From Kuschelorhynchus macadamiae (taxonomy: Eukaryota > Arthropoda > Insecta > Coleoptera > Curculionidae): a stretch of DNA of 64,000 nucleotides. Position numbers and translations under genes: made by a program. A model generated the notes under the pieces. That model saw nothing but the letters and a program-made list of their open reading frames with translations. It did not search any database and was not told the origin of the DNA. How positions within the stretch are numbered: position 1 is the stretch's first letter; every line of letters starts with the position of its first letter. The DNA is taken from positions 843,501-907,500 of the forward strand of contig JAUTXW010000109.1 in assembly GCA_030620095.1 (NCBI GenBank), given 5' to 3'. Below, piece by piece: positions 10,740 through 23,209 of this stretch.

Positions 10740-13700
10740 ATATTTATGAATGTATGTATATTATGTATATTTTAATGCTTTATATTAAAATTGCAAAACA
10801 AACTATTGGAGTGTTTTGAGATTTATATCGATTTCGTTTCTATAATACAGGAACTAAAAAAGCACGCGGTCTGACATGGGATAGATCTACGGATAGGATA
10901 GATCCCCGCAATCCTAATATATTCATAGTTTATCTTGATCAATTAAATAGTCTATAACTAAATATTTAATTATTAATGCACCGCTGGTAGCGACACTAAA
11001 TCAGATAAAACGTTTAGTAGCTAATAAAAAATAAATGCGGAAAATCTACAAAGGAATTTCTATAAATACCCTGATTCAAGAGTCGCAATCAAGGTTATAA
11101 AACTGCATATTTTAACACGATTCGTTTCATTAGCAATTATAACAGCTCCAATTACATTGATGTTCCGGTAAAAAAAGCATATTTATGAGTAGATAAAAGT
11201 AATAACAGAAGTATATTGTTAGACATGTCTTAAAAAATTGCACCTGGTTTACCTCCGCTTTCAAGCTGAAATTTAGATGGCGGTCTAGGTAACTGCTAGA
11301 CATGTGTTTCCGTTTTTCTGCTATTTCTTTTACTAAACGGATTACAAAATGGAATCATAGAAACATCCACACTATTGAATCCTGACTTTCGTTAGGAGCA
11401 ATAATGTTGATGTATTTTTATTTCCGATATATTAATTAAAGGAATTATTTATGGCGATCACATTTTTTAAAATAATATTTTTTTGCTATTTCCCAAAGAA
11501 ATTAATTTTTTGTTAGAAAGATGTTAAGCAGTAACGATTTAACCAAGTGTAGTGGTTAAGGGTACTTGAGAAAAAATCATAAAAACAATCAACATGAGTC
11601 ATTACCAAGTGCTACAGGTTCGGCCAAATGACCCACAAATTTTAGCGAAAATATCTGATGTCTTTATGAAGGTGACCGTAACTGTCTGCCGTGACATCCA
11701 AACCCAAGGAATTCAATTTATCATCAAAAAAGAACTAATTATACTGATAAATTCTTATAAAAATCATTATATTTGGTTATAACGTTGTTATTGGAAACAC
11801 CAAAATGTAGTAACACTAATCTAGTTTTACTCGATCGTCAACACTCAATTTACAAAAAAAATTAAAACCCATAAAAAAGTGGGGAGCCAGCACGTTTGAC
11901 TCAAGTCGCTGCTTAAAGGGTTGGTTTTAAGAAAAAAGTTAATATAAACAAACATGAAGAATTAAATTTCTTACAAAAAAAAACTCACGCCAGCATATAT
12001 CAATAGTTTTGAAACTCATTTTGAAGCTCATTTACAACGAATTTAGGTTCTGACGTTAAATTTAAAATTTGTAAGTTTATATTGAATAAAAACTTCGAAC
12101 AAACCGTCATTTGAATTAACTAGTAAAAAAAGCAGTAAGCTACATTACCTAAAATCCTACTTAGCTTAAAGCAGATATAGCGAAACCGAAGATGGTTTCA
12201 AATAATGTACTTTGAAGACTCTAAGAAACAAAAAGGGTGCTCAAAAAATATATTATAATGTAAAAGGACATACAGATCAAAAACTAAAACAATTAGTTAA
12301 TATCTTTCAAATATTTCTCTAAATAGACATTTCGAAAAATCATGTTCTATCAGAATTCTGTTGACATAACCATAGATGAGTAATCATGGTCGATCAATGG
12401 TTATTTTTAATGGGTTTCAATTAGTTAAAATACTTTAAAAAATATGATAATTTGTCAAACTTGGTCTTTGGTCAAGTCAGCACTTGTCGGTGACCAAGTC
12501 AAAAGAAGTATTTAAAGTTGTCCTTATTAAATTCGTTTGAAAAGAAACACTGGAAGATCAAGTGAATACATTCCTGGTGGGCTTTAATTGAAATATGTAT
12601 TGCCTTGACGAAAGTGACATCAATTTCACGTGAATAGATATTGTCAATTATGAAGCTCAGTCATAGGGATTGGCCGAGTAAATTTTTGGCACAAATTTAA
12701 AAAAAAAATTCCAAATCTTTACTGATGTTCGGAACTTCGAACAAAAGCACACTTGTATTTACATTGAGTTATCAACTACAGCTCGGCTCTTACTCTGTGG
12801 CAGATCTAGGTGTTTCAAATGGCAGCTCACTTCATTTTTACCAAATAAAAAAACTTTCGTTTGCCGTGAAAATTTTTTAAATTTAGACTTCTGTTAATTG
12901 TTTTTATTGTTATGGTCAATTAGTCAACGTGCAGAAATACAAACAAAAATCACCAGATTTACTTTCGGACCCTGCACATTCTAATTTTGTCGTTTTCTAT
13001 CATCTTGCTCAGTTCAATTCCCGTCATTTTAAAAGTTAATGAACTTTTATATTTTTATTATTTTTAAAATTCTTTTTCTCGATTTGCCGAATGACTCTTG
13101 ATGCGGGGTGTAACATTCCCCATTAAATCCGACCCTGTCTATAATGAATTATTTTCGTTAGAATTTAGGTTAAAACGCTAAAATTATAACTCAGTATTTT
13201 AATTTTCAATCCCACGTGCTGGTCATTATTTTGTCGACACATTTCCCAAATTAAATATTTACCTATCATTATGAAACTTTTACTACACATTTTAAATATT
13301 TGGAAAAATGTGTGTAAATGTTTTTTGACACCTACTGGATTATTTCCAATTAGTATATTTAAAAGGGCTTTTTTTCAAAAGGCATCAGCAAAAACGCCGA
13401 CATATGGTCCTAATTTAATTGATTGCGACAAACTCAAGTAGATTTAATTAAGTTATGATGTGACCATATTTGACTGTGGTATTATTTATGATCTTACCAA
13501 GGCGTGGTTTAGCTTTAGTTACGCAAAATACTACTTTACTGCCTACTAAATTTTATTGCGTTTCGAATCACGTACCTGTCTCAGAAAGTGTTATTTGTGG
13601 GTCAATTAAAGGAAATGGTTGGTTACATGTATAATGATGTTACACGCTTTTGCTCAAAAATACTAAAATAGCAGTAATTTGCTTAGTATTGTTATTTAAG

Positions 13701-14025
13701 TTTTATTAAATTTAACCACGGCCTACATAAGACGTAGGCTTTTAACAGCAAATCAGTTTTAAATCATCTAACATAATGTCAACATGGGCATTTTGCCAAC
13801 GGATCATGTTTCCAGATACTCATATTTGAATAGTATTTGCGTACAATTTATTACACTTACTAATTACTAGGTATAATTTTTATATATGTAATAAATAATT
13901 TCTTCTTTTCTAGGTAAGCATAATAAATTAACAAAAAATTAACCAACAGTAGATAAAATAACCATGTTGAAATCTGCAATTTTCTCGCTTCGCTTACATA
14001 ACCAATTTAACCTAGTGCTTTTTTC
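10740..14025. other. long non-coding stretch upstream of the sHSP exon
   Basis: About 3.3 kb of AT-rich DNA. A 62-codon frame at 11,594-11,782 has no recognisable domain. I found no exon with family resemblance, although an upstream sHSP exon could lie here or beyond and be too short to recognise. Confidence 0.4.
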
Positions 14026-14030
14026 CTTGC

Positions 14031-14101
14031 ATGTCTTACGAGTCTGAAGTGCTGAAGGGAGGCAAGAACGAAAAACTGTCTTCGAGCAAGTCATCATCCA
14101 G
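14031..14101 (+). CDS. candidate 5' coding exon of an sHSP gene (CG14207/HspB8-like)
   Basis: The exon reads MSYESEVLKGGKNEKLSSSK followed by SSS and ends CC-AG before a GTAATT donor. The two bases left over join in frame with the next exon at 24,889 (AG+T = Ser), continuing a Ser/Thr-rich linker that insect sHSPs of this type have before the crystallin domain. Two readings of the start are possible. The ATG at 14,031 may be a true start, or the exon may be internal with an acceptor at the AG of 14,041-14,042, which follows a good pyrimidine run (TTTTTTCC). The second is attractive because an N-terminal domain is otherwise missing. The evidence is phase and composition only, without a transcript. 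Confidence 0.6.
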
Positions 14102-15900
14102 GTAATTTATCAAAAAGGATTTTGATATTTTTGTTCGTGTGTATCGATTTGTTCCGATTTTAAATGTCACGCAGATTAGTAATAACTCAAAAATATCTTT
14201 ACATTGTGAAAAAATAAATTATGTATTAGCACCCTTTAAAAATTAAACAGATATATTTAATTTAATTTGGTGTTTTTTCAACTCGTGCGGCTCCAAAAAT
14301 TTGTGTCTTTAATTCTTATTTCGGGCGTAATAATAATAAAGTACCTATGGTATATAAATAATTCTACCCTACACCTACATAAATGCAATTTACATTTGGA
14401 TATATTCCGCTACAAAACCGTCAAGCTGCCAAGCATTTCTTTAAACGTATCTATATTTTAATCGTATGTATAATATTCTGTGTAAAAAATAAACCATTAT
14501 GTTTTAATTATATTCACACATTAGGGTAGGTTAGGTATACATTAATTCAAAATAAATAAAACGGAAAATGCATGAATATGCAATATGTAATAGGTTCATT
14601 TCATTCAAGGGATATTTATTTCCTTGGCCTTAATACAACTCACGGGGTGAGAGAGTAACATATTTACACTGAGGCTATGTTATAGTTAGGCACGAGCTGA
14701 AATGGATGTGCTAATTCACCTGTAAGAGAGCCGAGTTGAGAATGATTGTTTAGTTTTGATGTAACCAAATTTGGAAAAAAATAGAACATTATTAAACATC
14801 GTTACCTTGATTATGATTTTTAGAATAATATTAAAGGTTTCGAACAAAAAATGGACTGGCAATGTGTCAACGAGGCAGCAGGCGCTAAAACGACGAATTT
14901 AAAATATTGAATAATAATAATGATGACAGATGGGCTATTATTTAGCACAACACGGTATAATATAATTGACAAAAGATTTTTTTGAGTACTACCTACACAT
15001 TCGGAGTTTTTCTGGGGATAAAAGGGGAACATTTAAAGTAAATTAAAAAAAAATGCCCATGCTAATTTTGAAATGCGGGTCTGCATTATAAAGCAATCTG
15101 TTATTTAAATCTGAATTTAGCCCTCGTATTCATATCTTTAATAATATTTCAAAAATAGGTTAATATTCATGAAGTTCGATCATCCTATTAAAAAAGTTGT
15201 ACCTATATAAAGAATAAAGCGAATGGTTCAGAAAATAGTTGCCGTAGTTAAGGCTTTTTTTCCTAAGTTCAATTTGAGTAACTTCTTATCACTGGACCCC
15301 GAACACCAATCTATTGCGGAGACAGAACATTACAGACACCTAAAATCTTATCGATGGGTTTTTGAGAAACTATCGTAAGCGCCAAAAGTCAAATTTTTAC
15401 CGGAAACGATTTTTTAAATAATCTATTTTTAAACATGTAACAGAAATATTGTTGCTTTCTATAAAAAGCGTTTAAGATAATAAAAGTAGGTGAAATCCTA
15501 CATTTTCATAGTAAATTGTGGCTTACGATACCCATACAATATTTTTATTGAATTACTTTATGTCCAAAGTCTAGTAAACGATGTTTTGATCCTAAATGTT
15601 TTTGCCATTGAAAGTGAGCTAGCTAATAAAGGTAAAAAATATTTTTCTCTTATAATTTACAACAGGTAAAACTTTTATTTAAAAAAGCTATATTCGAATG
15701 TTTTTGGTTAATTAAATTTTATTTCCAAACATCTTCTAACTGAAATATGAACCGTTTAAACATCTTTATTTCAGTCATATTTCATTTTGAAATGTGGGAC
15801 TGTGGCCTTAATAATTTTACAGTGTCTTTTAAGCTCCAATGTGAACTTATCAATAATAAAGAATATGTTTGCTTAAAATGTTTAATAATTGTTTAAATAT
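14102..15900 (+). other. sHSP first intron, 5' part, non-coding
   Basis: The stretch opens with the GTAATT donor. No other coding or RNA feature is recognised up to the LINE fragment that begins near 15,900. Confidence 0.4.
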
Positions 15901-15914
15901 AATTAAAAACATAA

Positions 15915-16581
15915 AAAAGGGCAATATTAAAATTATTAATAGTGATCACTCATATAATACTCGAAATAAGGCTGCGTATTTAACATCTACCCTTAAAACA
16001 CACGGTTAAAGATCGTGTAATTATTTTTCACCTCGACTGTACAACATGTTACCTGATAACATAAAATCGATAAAAAGTTTTAAAAAATTTAAGTGTTCGC
16101 TTCACAATTGGCTACTGGACAGTGACAGACTTACCTTTAATAACTTAATTAATTTAAAATATCTAGTTTAGGTATCATTATAAACAAAAATTCACTAAAA
16201 TAGACATATACTCTAATATAATAAATGATTATTACACTTGGCTAATCTCAATCCCCGAATTTGACTGCTTTCTCGATAGTGACACAAACTATTTCTCTCA
16301 ATATAATACATACTCTCGATTTGGACTCAAACTGTTTAAAATGTGTATTGAATTTACATTATTATTTGTTTATTTGTTTGTTTGTTTACTTTGGCTTTAT
16401 TATTATAAGTATATTAAGTCCACCACTCACGAGCGTTCTTAAGACATGCTTCTGTGGTTTCACAACGTTTGTTACTTTCCTTCTCAATTCTATTTGTCCT
16501 TATTATTTAATTTTACTGTTATATTTATATTTATCTATGTGTTTGATATATTTCATGTATGTTTGTATGAATTTAATAAAC

Positions 16582-16618
<37 letters not shown>
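15915..16618 (+). mobile_element. 5'-truncated LINE 3' end with (ATT)n tail
   Basis: The plus strand at about 15,935-16,170 reads SDHSYNTRNKAAYLTSTL, then FSPRLYNMLPDNIKSIKSFK and KFKCSLHNWLLD. This matches the typical C-terminus of CR1/Jockey-type ORF2 proteins (HSYNTR...LYN.LP..I....S...FK..L). After the stop follows a roughly 430-bp 3' UTR ending in AATAAACGTTATT and a run of ATT triplets (about 16,578-16,618), the expected microsatellite tail of such LINEs. Only the last part of the element is present, as expected for an incomplete reverse transcription product. Confidence 0.75.
16578..16618 (+). repeat. (ATT)n microsatellite, LINE tail
   Basis: About 13 ATT triplets immediately follow the LINE 3' UTR. 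Confidence 0.9.
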
Positions 16619-16619
<1 letters not shown>

Positions 16620-17182
16620 AACAATCTGTAACACACTGTTTTAATAAAAGTATTTTTCACCTGCAAAATTCGTAGCAAACCCGTTTTAGCAATGGAAATA
16701 TTTTAATAACATTTCGCTTTGTTTCGTCCTTAATGCTTTCAACATAAATGGGACTCTATTGAGATTATACTGAAATAAACTCTCGTTTACGCGTCGCTTA
16801 CGATGTTTAAGAACCCACCGATGTGTATTGTAATTATTTGAGGTTTTAGGAGACTCTAACGCTTGTATTTTCTCACAGCACATCAGCCAGGCTGTCCTTA
16901 TGACAATTGCTACGTTTTATAGGACAAAAATTAAACACAAGGTCGCTAAAACTGATTTAAGTTTTTTTATATATTCATTGGCTCCATAACCATACTACTG
17001 ACTTGCAAAACTACTACAAAATGGTTTAGGATTACTCTAAAGAATGACAGAAATGTATAGAATATTGCATATACTATCTCAAACTTGCAATAAAAATGTT
17101 TAAATAAAAATTGTCTCGGGATTCTGAGTTACAAAAGTTATAAAAACAAAATTGTCAGTTTAACGTAAAAAAGTCATCCATA

Positions 17183-18638
17183 CAGTGACCCACAGCTTAA
17201 AGGATGCAGTCGATATTAAAAAAAAACTAATTTCTCTCAGTGGCTCAACATTTATTTTTTAAAAACGACATACTGAAATTAAGTTAATATGAGTCTTTTA
17301 AAATCATATAAATTAATTTCTTACATTAATATTATATTTAGATAACAATAAATATTTAATTAAATTATATGCGATTTTAACGTCAGATGATTAAATGATG
17401 CATAGTGAACAAAACATGTCAAAATGTATCATTTCGAAAGTTACTAAGTAGGCGTTGCTTTAACATTTTATTGTAATTGTTTTTTGTTTAGTTTGACGTT
17501 ACAAACAGTTTTCCGGCCAATGACACGAAAGTGTTTAAAAATGGGTCATCGAACTACAATTGATGAAAAAATTTAATTTTAACTCACTACAGAAATGGAT
17601 ATAGCAAAAATGATAAATAAATGTTCATCAACTGTTCAACATATCATTGAATGTTATCGAAACGAAGATAGAGTCCAGAATAAGTCAAGCTTAGCTCCAA
17701 ATAAAATATTTAACGATCGTGAGGAAAGAGGGATTGTAAGAGAAATTACAATTGATCCCAAAAAAGTGCTCCAAAATTGTGTGCTGAGGTAGAAAGATAA
17801 TTTGGAAGAAGGTATAATCTCGAGACAATTCGTAGAATTTTGCGAAAAAATAATTTGCACGATAGCATTGCCAGAAATAAACCCTTTATAAGCCAAAGAA
17901 ATAGACGTGTACCTTTAGAATTCGCCAGAGAACATATTAATAAGGACTTTACTGGAACCAAGTAACCTTTGCTGATGAAACAAAAATAAACCAATTTGGG
18001 TGGGATGGTAAAATATCAGTCTGGAGAAAACCCAATAAAGAACTAAAACTGCAAAATATTAAAGCTACGGTAAAGCACTGTGGAGGTGGAGTCATGTTAT
18101 GGGGGTGTATGTCGTCTGCAGGAGTAGGTAATATGCATTTTATAGAAGGAAATATGAACCAGTACATGTATTTGGATATATTAAGTCAGCATCTTGGTGC
18201 GAGTGCCCAAAAATTGTACATTGTTGACAATTATCGGTTTTATCACGACAACGATCCAAAGCACACGGTCATAACGGTCATAACGGGTTCGAAGTTGGTT
18301 GCTTTATAATTGCCCAAATATCATACACCAGCCCAGTCACCAGATTTAAATGTTATCGAAAATTGGTGGTTGACATTAAAAAATAAAGTTAATAGTGCAC
18401 CAATATCAAACAAAAATGAATTAAAAGTAAAAATTACCGAAGCTTGGAACACAATTTCACCTGATTACACCAGAAAATTAGTTAAATCAATGCCTAGACG
18501 TCTGCAGGCTATAATTGATAATCAAGGAGGACCAACAAGAGATTAGCAAGCCGGTTCTTTTAATTAGTTTTAATTAAATTTTTTTCCTTGTTGATTGTGT
18601 TATTTTTAATTTGCATCATTTAAGCTGTAACATCAAAA
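17183..18638 (+). mobile_element. Tc1/mariner-family DNA transposon, inactive
   Basis: A decayed transposase lies between short inverted repeats. The left end has TA then CAGTGACCC followed by ACAGCTTAAAGGATGCA (17,192-17,208). The right end, reverse-complemented, has ACAGCTTAAATGATGCA (18,612-18,628), a match of 16 of 17. The outer few bases on the right no longer match and I could not confirm the TA duplication there. The length of about 1.45 kb is a little under the usual 1.6 kb. The element lies in the sHSP first intron in the gene's orientation. Confidence 0.75.
17541..18546 (+). pseudogene. Tc1-like transposase (DD34E) pseudogene
   Basis: The product would cut and paste the surrounding element. 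Starting MGHRTTIDE, the N-terminal helix-turn-helix region (DIAKMINKCSSTVQHIIECY) follows an early stop. Catalytic segments remain: VTFADETKINQFGWDG (first Asp, about 17,966-18,010), FYHDNDPKHT (second Asp, about 18,238-18,268) and SPDLNVIENWW (Glu, about 18,337-18,370). Spacing between the second Asp and the Glu is in the DD34E range once an apparent small duplication near 18,275 (GTCATAACG repeated) and a stop at 18,307 are allowed for. Frameshifts near 17,790 and 17,960 break it further. The three catalytic acids are intact but the frame is dead. Confidence 0.85.
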
Positions 18639-18639
18639 T

Positions 18640-19495
18640 CTCATATAATTTAATTAAATTGACGGCTGTCAAAATATTTTTTTAAAATATATAACGCCTC
18701 TAAAATTTACACGGAATTATGAAAATCGTATTTAAAAATTTTAAGTAGTCAGATTTAAAATATTTTTTTAATAAATTACAAACTGTATTTAAAATTTTTA
18801 AGCAGTTCAAAAGTCACGGAAAAAAAACATTTTTTTAACAGCTATCAAAATATTTTTTTTAATAAATTACGCTTCTAGAAGTTACATGAAACATACCATC
18901 ATTACCGAAAACCCTAAATCGACACTCTGATTTCTTCAAAGTGTGAGTAAAGAAAAAAAAATTAATTAAAACATTTACTACCCGAATCTCCTAAATTGAT
19001 GTCTTGAACCCAGATTTTTCACTAGGAAAAATATTACAGCTCTTATATCATAAGTTCTAAAGAAAAGAATGTTCTGTATATGCCTACTGCGTCTGTATAA
19101 CATAATATATTCTTAACTACTGGCCCAAATAGTACAATAATGAAATTCGTATTAAATACTATTACACTCCCTATGTTAAACATATACTACTATAAAAGCA
19201 AGCAAAATTTAGAAAATTTTATCCCGAATCCAACTCATTCAAAAAAGTTAATCGAGTAGCACCTGTATCAACCGAATATCGACATTCACCATATGTCGGG
19301 AATGACAGCTAATTTTCTTTAAGATATTTTACAAAATTGGAAGAAGTATTGCATCACTCATTGTGGCTAGATCTCTACAAATATCTAAATTTTACCATGC
19401 CAATTTCAAAAATAACTAAAAAGTGGTTTTTGTGGCCCTAAAATGAATTAACTTATTTAAATATACACTGGGTTACAAATATCTGCCAGTCAGAT
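18640..19495. other. AT-rich intron DNA with loose repeats
   Basis: Between 18,660 and 18,890 there are three or four diverged copies of a roughly 100-bp pattern (CAAAATATTTTTTTAA then ATAAATTAC). No gene is seen. Confidence 0.4.
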
Positions 19496-19499
19496 AAAA

Positions 19500-19538
19500 C
19501 TCCAATCGTTTTTAGTTTACTCTTAAAAACGATTGGAG
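19500..19538. repeat. perfect 15-bp hairpin
   Basis: CTCCAATCGTTTTTA at 19,500-19,514 and its exact reverse complement at 19,524-19,538 enclose a 9-base loop. It could be a small MITE centre or a chance palindrome. No transcript support is available. Confidence 0.7.
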
Positions 19539-19539
19539 A

Positions 19540-20880
19540 TAGTTACCATTTGAAACGTTGTGGAACCGAAATAATAAACACGATGCAAGTCCGACAGAAC
19601 GAGTTTAATGATTAATCATCTTTCTTACCTAGTATGTCATAGTTAATGCAATTTGAACAAAATATCAGATTTGGTCAAATAGAACAGACATTTGGATTTT
19701 TGTACTATATCTGTCAGTTTGCAGTTGTAAAATAGTTTTTAACAGATCTTGAAAAGTGTGCGAATTATATGAATCTTATGATAATCTAGTACAAATTTAT
19801 TTGCTTTTACCAGTAAATATTCTAAACACTACCATTAAACAATCTTTTAGGTACCTACTACATGCCGTCGTCTAACAAAACACTTAATGTTAATGGTAAT
19901 GTTACGTAAAAATAAATAATTAGATGGGTCTAGCATATACAAAAGTTAAAATACCAGTTTTTACTTCTATTTGACCCATATATAAGCATACGTTATTTTT
20001 CACTTCAGTTTTATTTACATTCATTAGGTAGTAATCAATTTGACCGCGCCAAATCATAGTTATTTTTGTTTCAGCTTACACACTGATGTTTATATCTGGT
20101 ATCTGAAATGTCAAAAAGATAATTTAAACAATTAAGAATAATCTTGATGTTCATTGAAGCGCCTGTAATGAAATTAGTATAGAATATAGCAATTAAGGTA
20201 TCTAGTTTTTATCTTGTTTTACGGAAACGTTAATATGGAATACTAATGTTTCTTAGTTTCTTTTAATTTCTCGTATCTAACAGTTAACAAGCAATGCATT
20301 GCATTAGATATTTTATATGAAGCAGACGATAAAATATTTCAAAATCCATATGTATTATTTTAACGGGGCAGTTGCAGTCAGTTAGCATTGAGAAAATATC
20401 GCGTAAAATGACCAAAAATAGGTTGTTTTCTGTGATAGTCTGCGAAGTTATAAAAAGAAATTTGACGATCAGAGTTTAACACATCTTCTAAAACACTTAT
20501 AAATTAAATTGAGTATGTTGAATTTTTCATTTTAGTCTTTAAAAGTAAAAAAAAATCTGTTTATATATCTAGTAATTTTTCGAAAACAATAGCGATACTA
20601 ACCTTGAGCTTTTCTATGCTGGCTCAGAAGTAATTTCGTTAAATTCCAAAATACTCAAATTGGAGAGCATACATATAGGTACATTTCTGAAAAAAAATTG
20701 ATCCGAAAAACATAGTAGTTTTTTTCCAAACTATCACCAAAGATAATTACTAAAACCTTGGAATATTTTTCGGAGAATACGTTAGGTTGGCAATTATGGT
20801 TGGTAACAGATAAAGTTTGAACCCCTACCGCAAGAGGTCGGCCCGAATTTTTCAAGATTTTCTAATGGAAGGGAGACCGC
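19540..20880. other. intron DNA without recognisable features
   Basis: No coding, RNA or transposon feature was identified. Confidence 0.4.
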
Positions 20881-20882
20881 AA

Positions 20883-20930
20883 TGACGTCAAAGAAAATGG
20901 AATTCCGATCGCGTGTTGTCAATGACGTCA
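20883..20930. promoter_or_regulatory. pair of palindromic CRE-like sites (TGACGTCA)
   Basis: Two perfect TGACGTCA octamers lie at 20,883-20,890 and 20,923-20,930, exactly 40 bp apart and each preceded by CAA or GCAA. TGACGTCA is the full CREB/ATF consensus. They sit in the first intron of the sHSP gene. An enhancer role is inference; they may instead be part of a repeat. Confidence 0.4.
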
Positions 20931-20939
20931 GATAAATAA

Positions 20940-22904
20940 ACATTTATCTCTCGCATGGTCTTTCGTTTATTTTTTATCAAATTCTATGGTTTTTCTTTTA
21001 AATAACGTTTGGAATATTTTAATACATATCATGTTGGAAAAACTAAGTAATCAGTAGATTTGCGCAAATGGAAAAACATAATTTTTTAAATAATATTTGT
21101 ATTTTAAGGGAGAAAATCGATCTTTCCTTGAACTATGTGGGATATTAAGGAAGAGGAATGTATGTTTAGGTCATATCTTAGTAAGTTACGGTGGGTTCGT
21201 GTAACAAATTTTAGTTTTATCTTTTTCTTTAGTTAATAAGAATTCACACCGTTATTGGTTGTTTTTTGTCATGTAACATAAAAAAATCAATCAAACTATT
21301 CTTAGTGGCAATACTAAATTTTGCAAAGGATTTCTTATCTCAAAATTGTTCTATTCTAAAAAATGGAAATATATAGATTTATTTGACCCTACGCAAAGAA
21401 AACGAATTGATGTTTCATATATGTAGGTATTTAGTAAGGTATACCTAACTGGACATTTAATTTCAAAATAAACAAGTTTATAAAATTTCCTGCATGCCTT
21501 TAAACGTCCTCAAATGTAGTTTATCATTTTTATATCGGGTATGCAAAATAGTCCATTGTATAAAAAACAAAATTCGCCTTGAGCGGGCGAAAACCCTTCC
21601 CCCTCAAACTGTTAAGAAAATAGGAACAGTTGTATAGAATTTAAAAGTAAAGTAAGTACCTAAATGTACTATAATTCTGCCATAGCACAAAATATGAATA
21701 AGCACGTTGTTTCTACTCTTTTTTTGCAAAATTACAAACAGCTTTTTATGAACTATGACAAATTATTTTAGCATAAATTAAGCACTGAAATTCATTAGTC
21801 ATGAAATGTTTTCAAGTACATCTGGGTAGAAGAATGTTTTTTTCTTTATTTTGATTCCAACTTCTACAATTTGTTATAAAGGTCAGAAAAAAATAAACTT
21901 CAAATACAAAATTTTAAAAAATATCCCCAAGATTCTAAACATATTTAGTCTCGATTGAAATCTTAGAATTGCAATGTCAGTAAAATGATAATTGTTCTAC
22001 TAATGGTTTAACTTCTAGTCTAAGCAGATAAAAAAATTGTTCTGCTTTTACAAAAATGAAAAAATGTTTTGCAAGTTTCTGATGGGATTTTTCTATCTTC
22101 TGATAGGTCTAAAAGATAGCAAGAGAAAAAGTTTAAATATAAAGTTTTTTCTTTTATAAACATTGAAGATGGATGAGAAAATATAAAAAACTCTGTTTGC
22201 GGATTAGTAATTTATTAGAAAATAATAGCATGTACATAAATGTTATTTATATATTACAATATCACCATATATATTTTTAAGATTAGGAAAATAGTATCTA
22301 TCTACAGTAATAATGATTTATTGAAGAAACCAATAGATCTTTTATTTTATATAAAATGTAGTTGCTTAGTGGCTAACAGAACGAACTAACTATATTTGTA
22401 GTCTAATTAATATATGTAAGCATTGATTAGATTAAAAAAAAACGATAATTCAAATTATGTGCTCGAGTTGGTTAAAATATAAAATAATTATGTTTTTATT
22501 TTTGAACTACATATATAACCAAATGTAGAAATGAACATATTTTTTATTGGTATCCTTAAATTACTAAACTAAATATTCCTAACTTACAAATCAGTAATTA
22601 TCTTTTTTTTTTGCTTATAGCATTTAAATAAATAATATGTACGATAACATTTTACTAGCAATTGAAAGATATTTTTTGTAGTTTGGCTGGGTACTCATGA
22701 GTATGCTATCAAACTGTGGAATATATACACTACAAATGTATAGTAGGTATATTAAATTATAAAATTCTAAGAATAGTTTGACTTTCTTGTGTGTAGTGTA
22801 GGGTAGAGGTAACATTCAGCCTATTCTGAATGGATTTAAGTTTAAACCTCCATACTCCAACACAAAAACATCCAAACTCTTAGAAAGAGCCGGTTAATAG
22901 TTAA

Positions 22905-22905
<1 letters not shown>
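20940..22905. other. AT-rich intron DNA
   Basis: No gene or complete element was recognised in these 2 kb. Confidence 0.4.

Positions 22906-22907
<2 letters not shown>

Positions 22908-22965
<58 letters not shown>
22908..22965. repeat. (TA)n microsatellite
   Basis: About 29 uninterrupted TA dinucleotides directly abut the left arm of the inverted repeat at 22,966-23,200. Confidence 0.95.
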
Positions 22966-22969
<4 letters not shown>

Positions 22970-23200
22970 TATTTTGTTAATTATATTCTTGGGCACAGGT
23001 TAACTCATTGAAAAGTAAAACTATAATTCATATCGACGTTTCGCTCATTATATTGAGCTTTCTCAATTTTTTTCTTGGAAACATGTCAAAATAAATATCT
23101 TGAGAAAGCTCAATATAATGAGCGAAACATCGATATGAATTATAGTTTTACTTTTCAATGAGTTAGCCTATGCCCTAGAAAATAATTAACAAAATATTTA
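22966..23200. mobile_element. PLE-like 3'-end inverted repeat
   Basis: Arms 22,966-23,067 and 23,100-23,200 are about 93% identical in inverted orientation, with a 32-base spacer. Reading outward each arm starts TTGAGAAAGCTCAATATAAT, continues GAGCGAAAC and ends AACAAAATATTTA. The layout (TGA, purine-rich, stem, GAAAC) parallels the hammerhead-like block of the big array's PLE units, and the outer end likewise abuts (TA)n. I read it as two short 3' fragments of another PLE family joined 5' to 5'. No coding sequence is present, so family membership is inferred from architecture and the ribozyme-like block only. Confidence 0.55.
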
Positions 23201-23209
23201 TTTTAAAAG

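Noticed and set aside
11594..11782. 62-codon frame starting MSHYQVLQVRPNDPQ
   Set aside because: No domain, no splice context and no codon bias that sets it apart from the intergenic DNA.
16261..16644. 127-codon hydrophobic frame overlapping the LINE 3' UTR
   Set aside because: It ends in a run of Ile encoded by the (ATT)n tail and overlaps the UTR of a recognised LINE fragment.
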